Assembly: GCA_034664165.1 (NCBI GenBank)
Contig: JAXDIE010000082.1
Coordinates: 1 to 57,372, forward strand
Reading direction: 5' to 3'
From: JACCVG01 sp034664165
GTDB taxonomy: Bacteria > Actinomycetota > Thermoleophilia > Solirubrobacterales > Thermoleophilaceae
DNA: 57,372 nt
Every line of letters starts with the position of its first letter. Positions within the stretch are counted from its first letter, which is position 1. Positions 1 to 6,927 of the stretch are shown in pieces. Made by a program: the position numbers and the translations under genes. The notes below the pieces were generated by a model that made no database searches, was not told where the DNA came from, and worked only from the letters and a program-made list of their open reading frames with translations.

Positions 1-103
1 GGACAGACACAGCTGCCAGCAGAAGACGTCCTGGGGCGCTGCGTCGCAGGTCCTTCACACGGGACTAGTTCCACGGGGGGACCCGAGTCCCTGTCGAACC
101 TCC

Positions 104-274
104 CTATCCGGAGCCGGCGAGCCCGAATGACGAGACCACGAAAGCAGCAGCAATCAGCGCCATCGTCACGAACCTCAGAACTCGCGGGGTCAGCCACGAC
201 GGCTTCCAGGTTGCAACCCCCGCGCGCGCCCCAGTGGCGGCGGTCGCGGCGATCATTGCGCACTGGAGGCACAT
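104..274 (-). CDS. small hypothetical membrane protein (56 aa)
   Basis: Reading the minus strand gives an ATG-initiated 56-residue ORF ending in TAG. It begins MCLQCAM, so a CxxC pair lies at residues 2-5. A Trp-containing linker (WKPSWLTPR) and one C-terminal hydrophobic segment (about residues 36-54) follow. A short protein with an N-terminal CxxC and one membrane helix is plausible. I infer a membrane peptide of unknown role. There is no strong ribosome binding site, and the gene lies downstream of the TPM-like gene on the same strand, so it may be the last gene of that operon. I do not recognise a named family. Confidence 0.5.
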   Translation of the reverse strand: MCLQCAMIAATAATGARAGVATWKPSWLTPRVLRFVTMALIAAAFVVSSFGLAGSG

Positions 275-323
275 GGACCAAGCCTAGGCAGCGGAGGCCG
301 GAGGGTCAACTACGCGCGGGCGG

Positions 324-1058
324 CTACTCATCCCCAACAGACGTCTCGACGCGCCGGCGGCGTGCTGCTACGGCCAACCCGAGGGCCAGAAGGAGGCCAA
401 GCCCGAGCACCGCGATCAGAACTGCAGGGGCAGCCGGGTGTCTCTGGCCTGTCGGATCGGCCTGGGGCGGCGGACCGGTGTCGGCCGGGGTTCCAACGTC
501 GACGCCTAGCGCCGGGCCGAGCCGCCGAACTGCACCGTCAGCCGCGGCTGCGAGCTCATCGGGGCCCGCGTGGGCCGGCACGGAGATTTTGGCCAGCATC
601 CGCCTCACTCGGTTCAGGTCGACGTGGGCAAGTATGCGCGGGAGGTCGGCCCGCTTGGCGGCGACCGCCAAACCCCGAGGTGTCGCCACCACGAGCACTT
701 GGCCGGTTTGATGGCCCAGCGCGAGCTCATCCAACAGGAGGTCAGCGAAGGCCTGGGGTGGTTTGTCGAGGAACTCGGGATAGATGCCCAGGTCGGCCGT
801 CGTGAGGATCACCGCGACGTAGAGCGGGACTCCGGCTGTGCGCAGGGCGCCGACCGACTGGCGTAGGGCAGCCTCCTCTCTCGGCGAGGTCGGAGCTTCG
901 ATCGGGAGGTAGACAGGATCCTCGAGCAGGAAATCACTCGGGGGACTCCCGTTGGCCTCGGCTGGCGGTCCTTGGTGAAGCACGAGGCAGGCGCTGAGCA
1001 GCAGTGCCATCGCCGGGAGACCCCATCTCGCAGGCCTCGCTAGCTGAACTTGTCCCAC
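324..1058 (-). CDS. secreted, C-terminally membrane-anchored TPM-like protein
   Basis: The 244-residue product has an N-terminal hydrophobic signal (ALLLSACLVLHQG, about residues 18-30). A soluble region follows, with alternating hydrophobic and acidic stretches such as VPLYVAVILTTADLG and GQVLVVATPRGLAVAA. A Pro-rich linker precedes one C-terminal membrane helix (about 211-232) and an RRRR stop-transfer. This layout resembles the TPM/YgcG-type membrane proteins of actinobacteria, but the match is by general pattern only. The chosen start is GTG; an internal ATG 16 codons later (position 1010) would also leave a signal peptide. The start overlaps the end of the preceding 55-codon ORF by 19 bp in another frame, so the genes are probably co-transcribed with the upstream protease. 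Confidence 0.6.
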   Translation of the reverse strand: MGQVQLARPARWGLPAMALLLSACLVLHQGPPAEANGSPPSDFLLEDPVYLPIEAPTSPREEAALRQSVGALRTAGVPLYVAVILTTADLGIYPEFLDKPPQAFADLLLDELALGHQTGQVLVVATPRGLAVAAKRADLPRILAHVDLNRVRRMLAKISVPAHAGPDELAAAADGAVRRLGPALGVDVGTPADTGPPPQADPTGQRHPAAPAVLIAVLGLGLLLALGLAVAARRRRVETSVGDE

Positions 1059-1207
1059 CTCTTCAGGTTGGGCAGGGGGGTCATAGGCCTTACCTCCTTC
1101 GAACCAGCCACATTCGAGCGCTTCTTGAGATGGGCGTAGAACATGTCCTCATCGGTCCCCTTCTCGTCGATCGTCAAGTAGAAGCCTGCGTTGGACCGCC
1201 CGCGCAC
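1040..1207 (-). CDS. small hypothetical protein (55 aa)
   Basis: This GTG-initiated ORF starts 3 bp after the stop of the protease gene, in the same frame. It encodes a charged, soluble-looking 55-residue peptide (for example LTIDEKGTDEDMFYAHLKKR) and ends in TAG. Codon choice looks like real coding sequence, with C or G in most third positions. An AGGAGG sits inside it, 7 nt before an in-frame ATG (near 1081-1083) that would give a 14-residue peptide. That strong site may serve as a coupling signal for the downstream membrane-protein gene. It could instead be a former C-terminal extension of the protease. The function is unknown. Confidence 0.45.
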   Translation of the reverse strand: MRGRSNAGFYLTIDEKGTDEDMFYAHLKKRSNVAGSKEVRPMTPLPNLKRWDKFS

Positions 1208-1210
1208 GGA

Positions 1211-2671
1211 TTATCCGAGCAGCCCACGCGCCGTGAATTCGGCCGCCAGGACATCTCGATGAATTCCCCCGTAGAGCTGGTCATCCGCGGTGAGGACGGC
1301 AGTTGCCGCCTTCGCGTAAGTCGTCTTTGGCGTAAGCAGGAAGTGGGACTGGAGCACCAGCTTGTCCATCACCGACTGGCCCGAGGCGTCGCTACCGAGT
1401 TCGCCGCGAAGCTTCCAGAGCGCGCCCGACCACGTCTGACCCGCGCAGTGGATCTCCCCGAGGCAGGGCGCGGCCAACCCCTCGCTGACCGTCTGGGGCA
1501 GATCGACCCGCCGCAGGCACGGGAGTCCGAGCGAGGTCGAGTCCCACTCGAAGATGCAGGCCTGCTGGTCCTCTGTCGTCCCGGGAACCTGTGCGGTCAT
1601 CACCGCGGCCAGGTAGTCAGCCCACCCCTCACCCATTGAGCCTCCCTGATCACCGACCCCATAGCCGGGCACCTGGGAGTCCTGAATCGAGTGGCCGTAC
1701 TCATGGATGACGACGTCGGCGTCCTCGGCATCATCGACGCCGCCGGTCCCATAGGAGATGTCCCGGGTGAAACTCGAGAAGCCGGAGTTGTCATCAGGAA
1801 AGGCGTCGGTGCGAAGCGGAAGGCGGCGGAATCCCACCTGCGGGAACCCGAGCGATCTGATGTAGGTGAGCGTGCGGTCCACGTTGAAGTAGGCGTTGAG
1901 CGCCTCGAAGCGATTGTCGGCCCGTGTGATTCCGCGCCAGTGGCGGGTCTTGCGGCAGACCTCCTTCGATTTCGGCCCCGTGGTGGCATGTGCATAGGCG
2001 CCGTCGAGGCAGTGCCCGCGCTTGAGCAGATGGTGCAGGACGACCGGTACGCGTAACGCCGTGAGCAGCGGCGAATCAGCGTCGCCGTTGTCGGCGAGGC
2101 CCTCGGCCTTTCCGTTCTCAACAACGGGATTCGGCACGAACACCGAGGCAGTCCCGTTGACGTGATGCATCAGATCGGTGCTGCTCAGGACGTCCCCGGT
2201 GAGAGCATCGACCAGGACCTCGTAGTCACCCCAGGGCCGAGCTCCCGGAATTCGGACGGCCCAGACGAGAGCATCGCCACGGTCAGGGTCGATTGCCTGA
2301 TGAGCCCCGACTGGCGCCCTCGCCGCCTGTAGCGATATGGCCGTCTTGGCCACGTGAATCGCGTCTTGCTTGCTTAGCGTGGCTGCCGGCGGAGGCGCGA
2401 TGTTCGGAACTGAGGAATCAGCTGCCACGGCGGCGGGAGCACCGTTCGGGTCGGCGACCACCACCTGTGCGCCCAGCACCGGAACCCCGTCTACCTCCTG
2501 TTGGTAGCGGTCAATGTCAACACCCTGGCTGGTGGTGGATGCCTGGGGCGAAAACTGACCGGTCGGCGCCGCAGCCCCCGTCTCGAGGACCTGTGACTCA
2601 TCAGCACTGGCAGGGGTCGCGAGGACGAGGAACACCGCGAGGGCAAGAGCCGCGCGTCCAAGAGCTGTCAT
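1211..2671 (-). CDS. secreted M36 (fungalysin-type) zinc metalloprotease
   Basis: This is an exported endopeptidase that should degrade extracellular protein. The start chosen (ATG at 2671) gives a clean signal peptide, ALGRAALALAVFLVLATPASA; a longer ORF from 2785 would add 38 hydrophilic residues. An FTP/PepSY-like propeptide follows, with QEVDGVPVLGAQVVV near residues 58-72. The catalytic domain carries the zinc motif HEYGH at about residues 323-327, with the third ligand Glu in GEGWADY near 348. This is the M36 arrangement (HExxH then GxGEGWxD). At 486 aa it is complete. Cys residues in the mature part suggest disulfides. An AT-rich stretch at about 2750-2795, just upstream of the chosen start, may hold the promoter. 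The two small downstream ORFs follow closely. Confidence 0.85.
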   Translation of the reverse strand: MTALGRAALALAVFLVLATPASADESQVLETGAAAPTGQFSPQASTTSQGVDIDRYQQEVDGVPVLGAQVVVADPNGAPAAVAADSSVPNIAPPPAATLSKQDAIHVAKTAISLQAARAPVGAHQAIDPDRGDALVWAVRIPGARPWGDYEVLVDALTGDVLSSTDLMHHVNGTASVFVPNPVVENGKAEGLADNGDADSPLLTALRVPVVLHHLLKRGHCLDGAYAHATTGPKSKEVCRKTRHWRGITRADNRFEALNAYFNVDRTLTYIRSLGFPQVGFRRLPLRTDAFPDDNSGFSSFTRDISYGTGGVDDAEDADVVIHEYGHSIQDSQVPGYGVGDQGGSMGEGWADYLAAVMTAQVPGTTEDQQACIFEWDSTSLGLPCLRRVDLPQTVSEGLAAPCLGEIHCAGQTWSGALWKLRGELGSDASGQSVMDKLVLQSHFLLTPKTTYAKAATAVLTADDQLYGGIHRDVLAAEFTARGLLG

Positions 2672-3056
2672 TGGTCGTCGCACACGAAGGGATTGACCGT
2701 AGCGCTGGGGCTCAGGTCCTGCCCCATCTTCGTGCCTGCTGCTTCCACGGTAGCTGAAGATACTGAAAATGATTCGCACATGCATTTGTCATAACCTGGG
2801 CTTGTGAGGTGGGGCGAGCCGGGTCGGGGAACCTGGGCAGAGCGACCCTCGGTCTTGCAGCGCTAGCCTCACTCCGAGAGAGGCCGATGACCCCTTCTCT
2901 CTCCCCTCGGAGTACGACAGTGACCTGCTCGAGCAAAAATCAGACCCAGCCGACCCCGGGCACGCGCCAACTCCATCTCAGATGCCCGCTCTCGGCGGCT
3001 GGACAGGCCGGGGGGCACCGTGGTTACATGGCGCGCAGGGAATGCTGAGGTCGGCC
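2672..3056. other. divergent intergenic region, no gene seen
   Basis: These 385 bp separate the protease from the exported collagen-like gene. An AT-rich patch at roughly 2750-2795 stands out in the GC-rich surroundings and probably holds the protease promoter. A weak inverted repeat (ACTCCGAG at 2871-2878, CTCGGAGT at 2906-2913) has a 27-nt loop and no T tract. I see no convincing ORF or RNA gene. Confidence 0.5.
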
Positions 3057-3680
3057 ATGACAAAGGTGCGGGGTGCACTGAGCTTCGCAAACGTGACATC
3101 GATGCTTGCGCTCGTCGTCGCGCTGAGCGCCAGCGCGTACGCGGTGACGGCGCAGCGCAACTCGGTCAACTCGAAGAGCATCAAGGACTCCTCAATCAAG
3201 GGCCAGGACGTCCGCGACGGGTCCCTGACGGGCGCCGATGTGGACGAGAGCACTCTCACGCTCGCCGCCGGGCCGCCGGGCGAGCGCGGGCCCGAGGGGG
3301 TACCGGGGGTAGCGCGCGCTTACGCCTACGTGAACCCGGACGGAACGATCGATCCGGCGCGATCGAAGGGGATCGTCCGCGACGCGACCGGACGCGGCTC
3401 GGAGGGGATCTACTGCTTCGACCTCGACCCCGCGATCGACCTGGCGACCGTCCTCGTGATCGCTGGCTCCGACGACGCGTTCCTGGAGAACTTCGCGGGC
3501 TTCTCCTACCGGTTCGACGCGGTCTGGGAGCGGGCGGGCGACGGTTGCCCGGCGGGCGCGATCGAGATCGACACCTGGCTGACGACCCTCGATCGTGACG
3601 ACGACGTCGGGGGCATGACCACCCTGAGGGGCAGCCGGGCCGAGCGGGAAAACGGCGGTTTCCTGTTCTTCGTGCTTTGA
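3057..3680 (+). CDS. exported protein with short collagen-like segment
   Basis: The 207-residue product starts MTKVRGALSF and carries a hydrophobic export segment (about residues 8-28, VTSMLALVVALSASAYAV). Next comes a hydrophilic repeat-like region rich in N/S/K/D, with units like SKSIKDSSIKGQDVRDGSL. This leads into a short collagen-type Gly-X-Y run (GPPGERGPEGVPG). The C-terminal half is a globular domain with two Cys residues. This leader plus 'IKDSSIKGQDVRDGSL' style is common among exported proteins of Thermoleophilia in my experience. I infer a surface or extracellular protein; the function is unknown. An upstream in-frame ATG at 2982 would put hydrophilic residues before the signal and was rejected. 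Confidence 0.7.
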   Translation: MTKVRGALSFANVTSMLALVVALSASAYAVTAQRNSVNSKSIKDSSIKGQDVRDGSLTGADVDESTLTLAAGPPGERGPEGVPGVARAYAYVNPDGTIDPARSKGIVRDATGRGSEGIYCFDLDPAIDLATVLVIAGSDDAFLENFAGFSYRFDAVWERAGDGCPAGAIEIDTWLTTLDRDDDVGGMTTLRGSRAERENGGFLFFVL

Positions 3681-3690
3681 CCCCCAAGAA

Positions 3691-4038
3691 CTAGGTAACG
3701 GCCCTGCCGAGCAGAAAGCCCGCGACCGCGGCCAAGAGGCCGCCGATGACGTTCACGGCGAGGTAGGCGACGGCCAGGGTCGTGCGCCCACCATCGACTT
3801 CCAGGACCGTCTGGGTGGTGAGCGTCGACAGGGTGGTGAAGCCCCCGAGGAAACCGATGCCCAATCCGTCGCGTACGTCCCTGTCCAGGCCCGAGCCGAG
3901 GTGAATCAGGAGGCCCAGCAGGAACGAGCCGACGACGTTGATCGCGGCAATGGTCCAGATCGACTGCACCCAGATGGTCAGGCCGTAGCGGCTGAGCACG
4001 CCGAGGACACCCCCGGCGGCGACGTAGAGGACAGCCAT
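3691..4038 (-). CDS. crcB: CrcB/Fluc-family fluoride channel homologue
   Basis: The 115-residue product has four predicted membrane helices and the family landmarks: GGVLGVLSRYG at residues 9-19, the pore Asn in NVVGSF (Asn34), and GFLGGFTTLSTLTT at 62-75. Fluc proteins are dual-topology dimers that export fluoride. In known channels the last motif is GGFTTFSTF, and its two Phe residues line the pore; here both are Leu (70 and 73). The ATG at 4038 was chosen because it begins directly with the first helix; the longer ORF (from 4176) runs into the divergent gene. No fluoride-riboswitch-like sequence was seen upstream. Actinobacteria often have two crcB copies, but only one is in this window. 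Confidence 0.82.
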   Translation of the reverse strand: MAVLYVAAGGVLGVLSRYGLTIWVQSIWTIAAINVVGSFLLGLLIHLGSGLDRDVRDGLGIGFLGGFTTLSTLTTQTVLEVDGGRTTLAVAYLAVNVIGGLLAAVAGFLLGRAVT

Positions 4039-4101
4039 CACGGAGGACGATATCGGGAGGGCCACTAGGGTCTTGGGCAAGGTGAGCGAGGTAGGCAGCT
4101 C

Positions 4102-5439
4102 ATGAGTGGGCGTTCCGATCGCGCGAGCGCAATCGGCGAGCGTCTGGCGGAGGTGCTCGGAGCGCCGCTTGCGCATGAGCCCCGCCAGCTGAGCGGCGGT
4201 GCCTCCCAGGAGACCTGGGTATTCGAGATCGAGCCCGGCTCCCGCCCGCTGGTCCTGCAGCTTCTGCGACCCGAGCGGGCGGGACCGGAGGACCTCAGAC
4301 CGCGGCTCCTCCGGGCAGCTTCTGAAGCCGGCGTCACCGTCGCCCCGCTTGTCGCCGAAGGCACCGGCGACGAGGTGCTGGGCTCATGGATCGTGGTCGA
4401 GCGCGTCCCCGGCACGGCGGACCCGAAGGAGATCCTTGCGGGTGACGGCCTCCCATCCCCCACTCAGCTGATCGATGGCCTGGCGGCCGAGCTGGCAGCC
4501 ATCCACCGGATGAAGGTGGACGGCCTCCCGCACGTCGATGACGCCCTGGCCCAGCTCCGCGAGGTTCACGACGGCTTGGGCGAGCCGCACCCCGTCTTCG
4601 AGCTCGCGTTCCGGGAGCTGGAGCAGAGCCGGCCGGCGGCAGGCCGCTCCGCCGTGGTCCACGCCGACTTCCGCATGGGCAACGTGATGATGGGCCCGGA
4701 GGGGATCACCGCCGTCCTCGACTGGGAGCTGACACACACCGGGGACCCGCTCCAGGATCTGGGCTGGCTCTGCGTCCGCGCCTGGCAATTCGGCCGGCCC
4801 GATCGCCCGGTTGCGGGGCTGGGATCGCGGGATGAGCTGTTGGCTGCGTACGCCCGGCACTCCGGGGTAGAGGTGGCTGCCGAGGACCTTGGCTGGTGGG
4901 AGCTCTTCGGGAATCTCCGCTGGGGCGTGATCTGCGTGATGCAGGCCCACGTGCACCTGTCCGGCGCCGCCAATTCGCTCGAGCACGCCGTGATCGGAAG
5001 GCGTGCCTGCGAAGTCGAGTGGGACCTGCTCGAGCTGCTCGACCCGGGTGGAGACCCAGATCCGCGGCCGACCGAGACGACGCCATCGCCGGCCACCCTG
5101 CACGACCGGCCGACCGCGGGCGAGCTTGTCGACGCGATCCGGGCAGAGCTGGGCGACCACGTCTTGCCCGGCCTCGAGGGCCGCGCCGCCTTTCGCACGA
5201 GGGTCGCGCTGCGCGCGCTGGGGATCCTGGAGCGCCAGATGGCTACCGCCCCGGCGGATGACGCGCTGCGCCGAGCCGTCCTGGGGCGGCTGGGTGCAGA
5301 GGACGAGGCGGACCTAGGCCGGCGGGTGCGCGCCGGGGAGTTCGACCACCGGAGGGCCGAGCTGCTGAGCGGTCTCCGCGCACTGGTCAGGGCCAAGCTC
5401 ACGGCCGCGAACCCCGGGCACCTCGAGTCGGCCAGCTAG
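4102..5439 (+). CDS. APH-family phosphotransferase fused to DUF6285
   Basis: The 445-residue protein combines an aminoglycoside-phosphotransferase-fold kinase (about residues 1-320) with a C-terminal DUF6285 domain (about 335-435, starting PTAGELVDAIRAEL). The kinase signature is visible: VVHADFRMGN with catalytic Asp189 and Asn194, and the metal-binding Asp207 in VLDWE. Kinases of this group are often encoded beside acyl-CoA dehydrogenases and are thought to phosphorylate a hydroxylated small molecule or CoA-linked substrate; the substrate here is unknown. A GAGGTAGG ribosome binding site precedes the ATG. The two domains are often encoded by separate adjacent genes, so the fusion supports a shared function. 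No acyl-CoA dehydrogenase gene lies next to it. Confidence 0.8.
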   Translation: MSGRSDRASAIGERLAEVLGAPLAHEPRQLSGGASQETWVFEIEPGSRPLVLQLLRPERAGPEDLRPRLLRAASEAGVTVAPLVAEGTGDEVLGSWIVVERVPGTADPKEILAGDGLPSPTQLIDGLAAELAAIHRMKVDGLPHVDDALAQLREVHDGLGEPHPVFELAFRELEQSRPAAGRSAVVHADFRMGNVMMGPEGITAVLDWELTHTGDPLQDLGWLCVRAWQFGRPDRPVAGLGSRDELLAAYARHSGVEVAAEDLGWWELFGNLRWGVICVMQAHVHLSGAANSLEHAVIGRRACEVEWDLLELLDPGGDPDPRPTETTPSPATLHDRPTAGELVDAIRAELGDHVLPGLEGRAAFRTRVALRALGILERQMATAPADDALRRAVLGRLGAEDEADLGRRVRAGEFDHRRAELLSGLRALVRAKLTAANPGHLESAS

Positions 5440-5448
5440 GGGCGCGAT

Positions 5449-5805
5449 CTACTGCTTGTCTTCGAGCTCCACGCTCTGCCGTAGACGGGTCGCGATCGCG
5501 GGCTCACGCTCCTCTATGAGCAGAGCGAGGGCTTCGGCCTGCAGATCGAGCTTCTTGTTCAGCGCACCCTCGGCCCGTCGCTCCGAGTTCTGCAGGATCA
5601 CAACAAGAGTCAGCGTCAGCATCTCGAAGACGTCGATCAGGATCTGGGTGAAGGAGGGCGGGAAGATGAAGTGCCCCACCACCCAGGACACGGCCAGGAC
5701 TCCGACGAGGATCAGGATCGGCGGTTTGCTGGTGAAATTCGCGGCTGTGTCGGAAAGACGGTCGAGCGCGCTTTTCGGCCCCTCGGCTGGATGCTCGTCG
5801 AGCAT
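5449..5805 (-). CDS. low-affinity iron permease-like small membrane protein
   Basis: The 118-residue product has two membrane helices (about residues 25-43 and 50-72). Between and after them comes FTQILIDVFEMLTLTLVVILQNSERR, seen here in pieces, followed by a charged helical tail. This layout fits the bacterial 'low affinity iron permease' family (PF04120-like), whose members have two helix pairs or, as here, one. Actual iron transport by the bacterial members is not well established. The ATG at 5805 was preferred over the longer ORF (5952) because the extra N-terminus is low-complexity and overlaps the divergent gene. The stop lies 10 bp from the kinase stop (convergent). Confidence 0.6.
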   Translation of the reverse strand: MLDEHPAEGPKSALDRLSDTAANFTSKPPILILVGVLAVSWVVGHFIFPPSFTQILIDVFEMLTLTLVVILQNSERRAEGALNKKLDLQAEALALLIEEREPAIATRLRQSVELEDKQ

Positions 5806-5877
5806 GAGACAGAGTTCCGGGGTGCGGCCCGGACTCCTCCAAGCTTCACCCTCGCGTCCCGGGGTAGTTGTGGCGTG

Positions 5878-6231
5878 ATGGGACTGCTCAAGAACATCCC
5901 GGTGTTCCGGCTTCTGCTGATCGCCGAACTCGCCCTGGTCCTGCGTGACCACTACCTGTTCCTCACCCCACCCGAGCGCAAGCGGCTACGTCAGCTCGTC
6001 GTGCGGGGGCCGCGAATGACCGCGGATGAGCGCGCCGAGCTCCGATTGCTGGTGGCCAAGCTCGAACCCCGCTTGTTGGCCGGCGCGGCCACGGAAAAGC
6101 TCTCCCCCGTGCCGCTCCCGAACCTGATCACCAAGGCCAAGGAGCGAAAGATCGCGTCCTCGCGGAGGCAGGCAAGCGTGGGGGCTAGCCGGAGCGCGGG
6201 GAGCCTGGGAGCTTCGCCCGAAGGCCGCTGA
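5878..6231 (+). CDS. conserved-looking hypothetical protein (117 aa)
   Basis: The product begins MGLLKNIPVFRLLLIAELALVLRDHYLFL, which reads as an amphipathic or weakly hydrophobic helix, seen here in two parts. It continues with a basic, helical region (TPPERKRLRQLVVRGP) and a flexible Ser/Arg-rich tail. I do not recognise a named domain. The hydrophobic N-terminus followed by basic residues suggests a peripheral membrane or DNA/RNA-associated protein, but this is a guess. It is divergent from the permease-like gene, and its 3' end overlaps the end of the TetR gene by about 47 bp (tail to tail). Confidence 0.55.
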   Translation: MGLLKNIPVFRLLLIAELALVLRDHYLFLTPPERKRLRQLVVRGPRMTADERAELRLLVAKLEPRLLAGAATEKLSPVPLPNLITKAKERKIASSRRQASVGASRSAGSLGASPEGR

Positions 6232-6856
6232 GGATGAACTCGAGGCCTTGCTCGAATGCCTCGTCGGAGAGGTGGACGTCATACCGGTCGGCGGCATCGG
6301 CCAAGTTCGGGAACTCCGAGGCGGGAAGCTCGCGGATGCGGTCGGGCAGATCGATCGGTGCCGTGCCCGCCTGCGCACCGCCGAAGCCGAGCGCGTAGCT
6401 GGTGAGGATCCCGAGCGCATGTAGCGCGGTCACGCGATCGAAGCCCGCCCCGAGCAGAGCCCCGAGCAGCCGTTCGCGGAGCCGGAAGAGCCCTGGAGAC
6501 GCCGCGGTCTGGCCCAGGACGAGCGCGACGAGATTGGGATGGCGGCGGCAGAGGTCGTGCAGGTGCCCGACGTCCGATCGCACCTGGGCCTCCCATCCGC
6601 CGGCCGGCAGCTCCGCCTCTGGCTGTCCGTCGGCGAGCGCCAGCACGGTGATCCCCTCGAGGATCTCCTCCTTGTTGCTCACGTAGCCGTAGAGCGTCAT
6701 GACACCCATGCCGAGCTCATCGGCCACGCGGCGCATCGTGAAGGTCTCCGGTGACTCGCGGTCGATCACCCGCAGCGCCGCCTCGAGCACCTGCTCGCGG
6801 GTGAACCGCGGCCTGGGGCCGGGACGCGACGGGTTTGGCTCGGGGTGACTTGACAC
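6185..6856 (-). CDS. TetR/AcrR-family regulator of the lux-like operon
   Basis: The 223-residue protein has a TetR N-terminal helix-turn-helix (FTREQVLEAALRVID through GVMTLYGYVSNKEEIL, about residues 17-64) and an all-helical ligand-binding C-terminal domain. The GTG at 6856 was chosen because GGAG lies 5 nt upstream; the first ATG of the ORF (6898) lies inside the palindromic operator, with no ribosome binding site. It is divergent from the LLM/LuxE/LuxC operon, and the large inverted repeat 6862-6904 lies between the two starts. The simplest reading is an autoregulated repressor of that operon whose ligand is an operon substrate or product. The ligand is unknown. Confidence 0.85.
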   Translation of the reverse strand: MSSHPEPNPSRPGPRPRFTREQVLEAALRVIDRESPETFTMRRVADELGMGVMTLYGYVSNKEEILEGITVLALADGQPEAELPAGGWEAQVRSDVGHLHDLCRRHPNLVALVLGQTAASPGLFRLRERLLGALLGAGFDRVTALHALGILTSYALGFGGAQAGTAPIDLPDRIRELPASEFPNLADAADRYDVHLSDEAFEQGLEFILSGLRAKLPGSPRSG

Positions 6857-6861
6857 GGGAA

Positions 6862-6904
6862 CTCCGTACTTTGTACTGTAATGATTCCCGTACAGCATAC
6901 GGAG
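6862..6904. promoter_or_regulatory. putative TetR operator and divergent promoter
   Basis: A 43-bp imperfect inverted repeat has 15-nt arms, CTCCGTACTTTGTAC at 6862-6876 and GTACAGCATACGGAG at 6890-6904. The arms match at 12 of 15 positions and are separated by 13 nt. It lies between the divergent TetR and LLM genes. A TTGACA at 6850-6855 with a weak TACTGT at 6874-6879 (18-bp spacer) could be the plus-strand promoter, so a bound dimer would cover the -10 region. On the minus strand TACAGT overlaps the same repeat, giving a short leader before the TetR GTG. This arrangement supports repression of both directions. Confidence 0.65.
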
Positions 6905-6927
6905 ATCGTCTTCAGGAGGAGAAATCG

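Noticed and set aside
127..866. Several plus-strand ORFs across the first kilobase
   Set aside because: They are antisense to the TPM-like gene, rich in Arg/Pro with no recognisable domain, and have no ribosome binding site; typical shadows of GC-rich coding sequence.
2871..2913. Inverted repeat ACTCCGAG/CTCGGAGT as terminator
   Set aside because: The loop is 27 nt and there is no T tract; no gene ends nearby.
4039..4101. Fluoride riboswitch upstream of crcB
   Set aside because: The short divergent gap has no fluoride-aptamer-like sequence or pseudoknot pattern.
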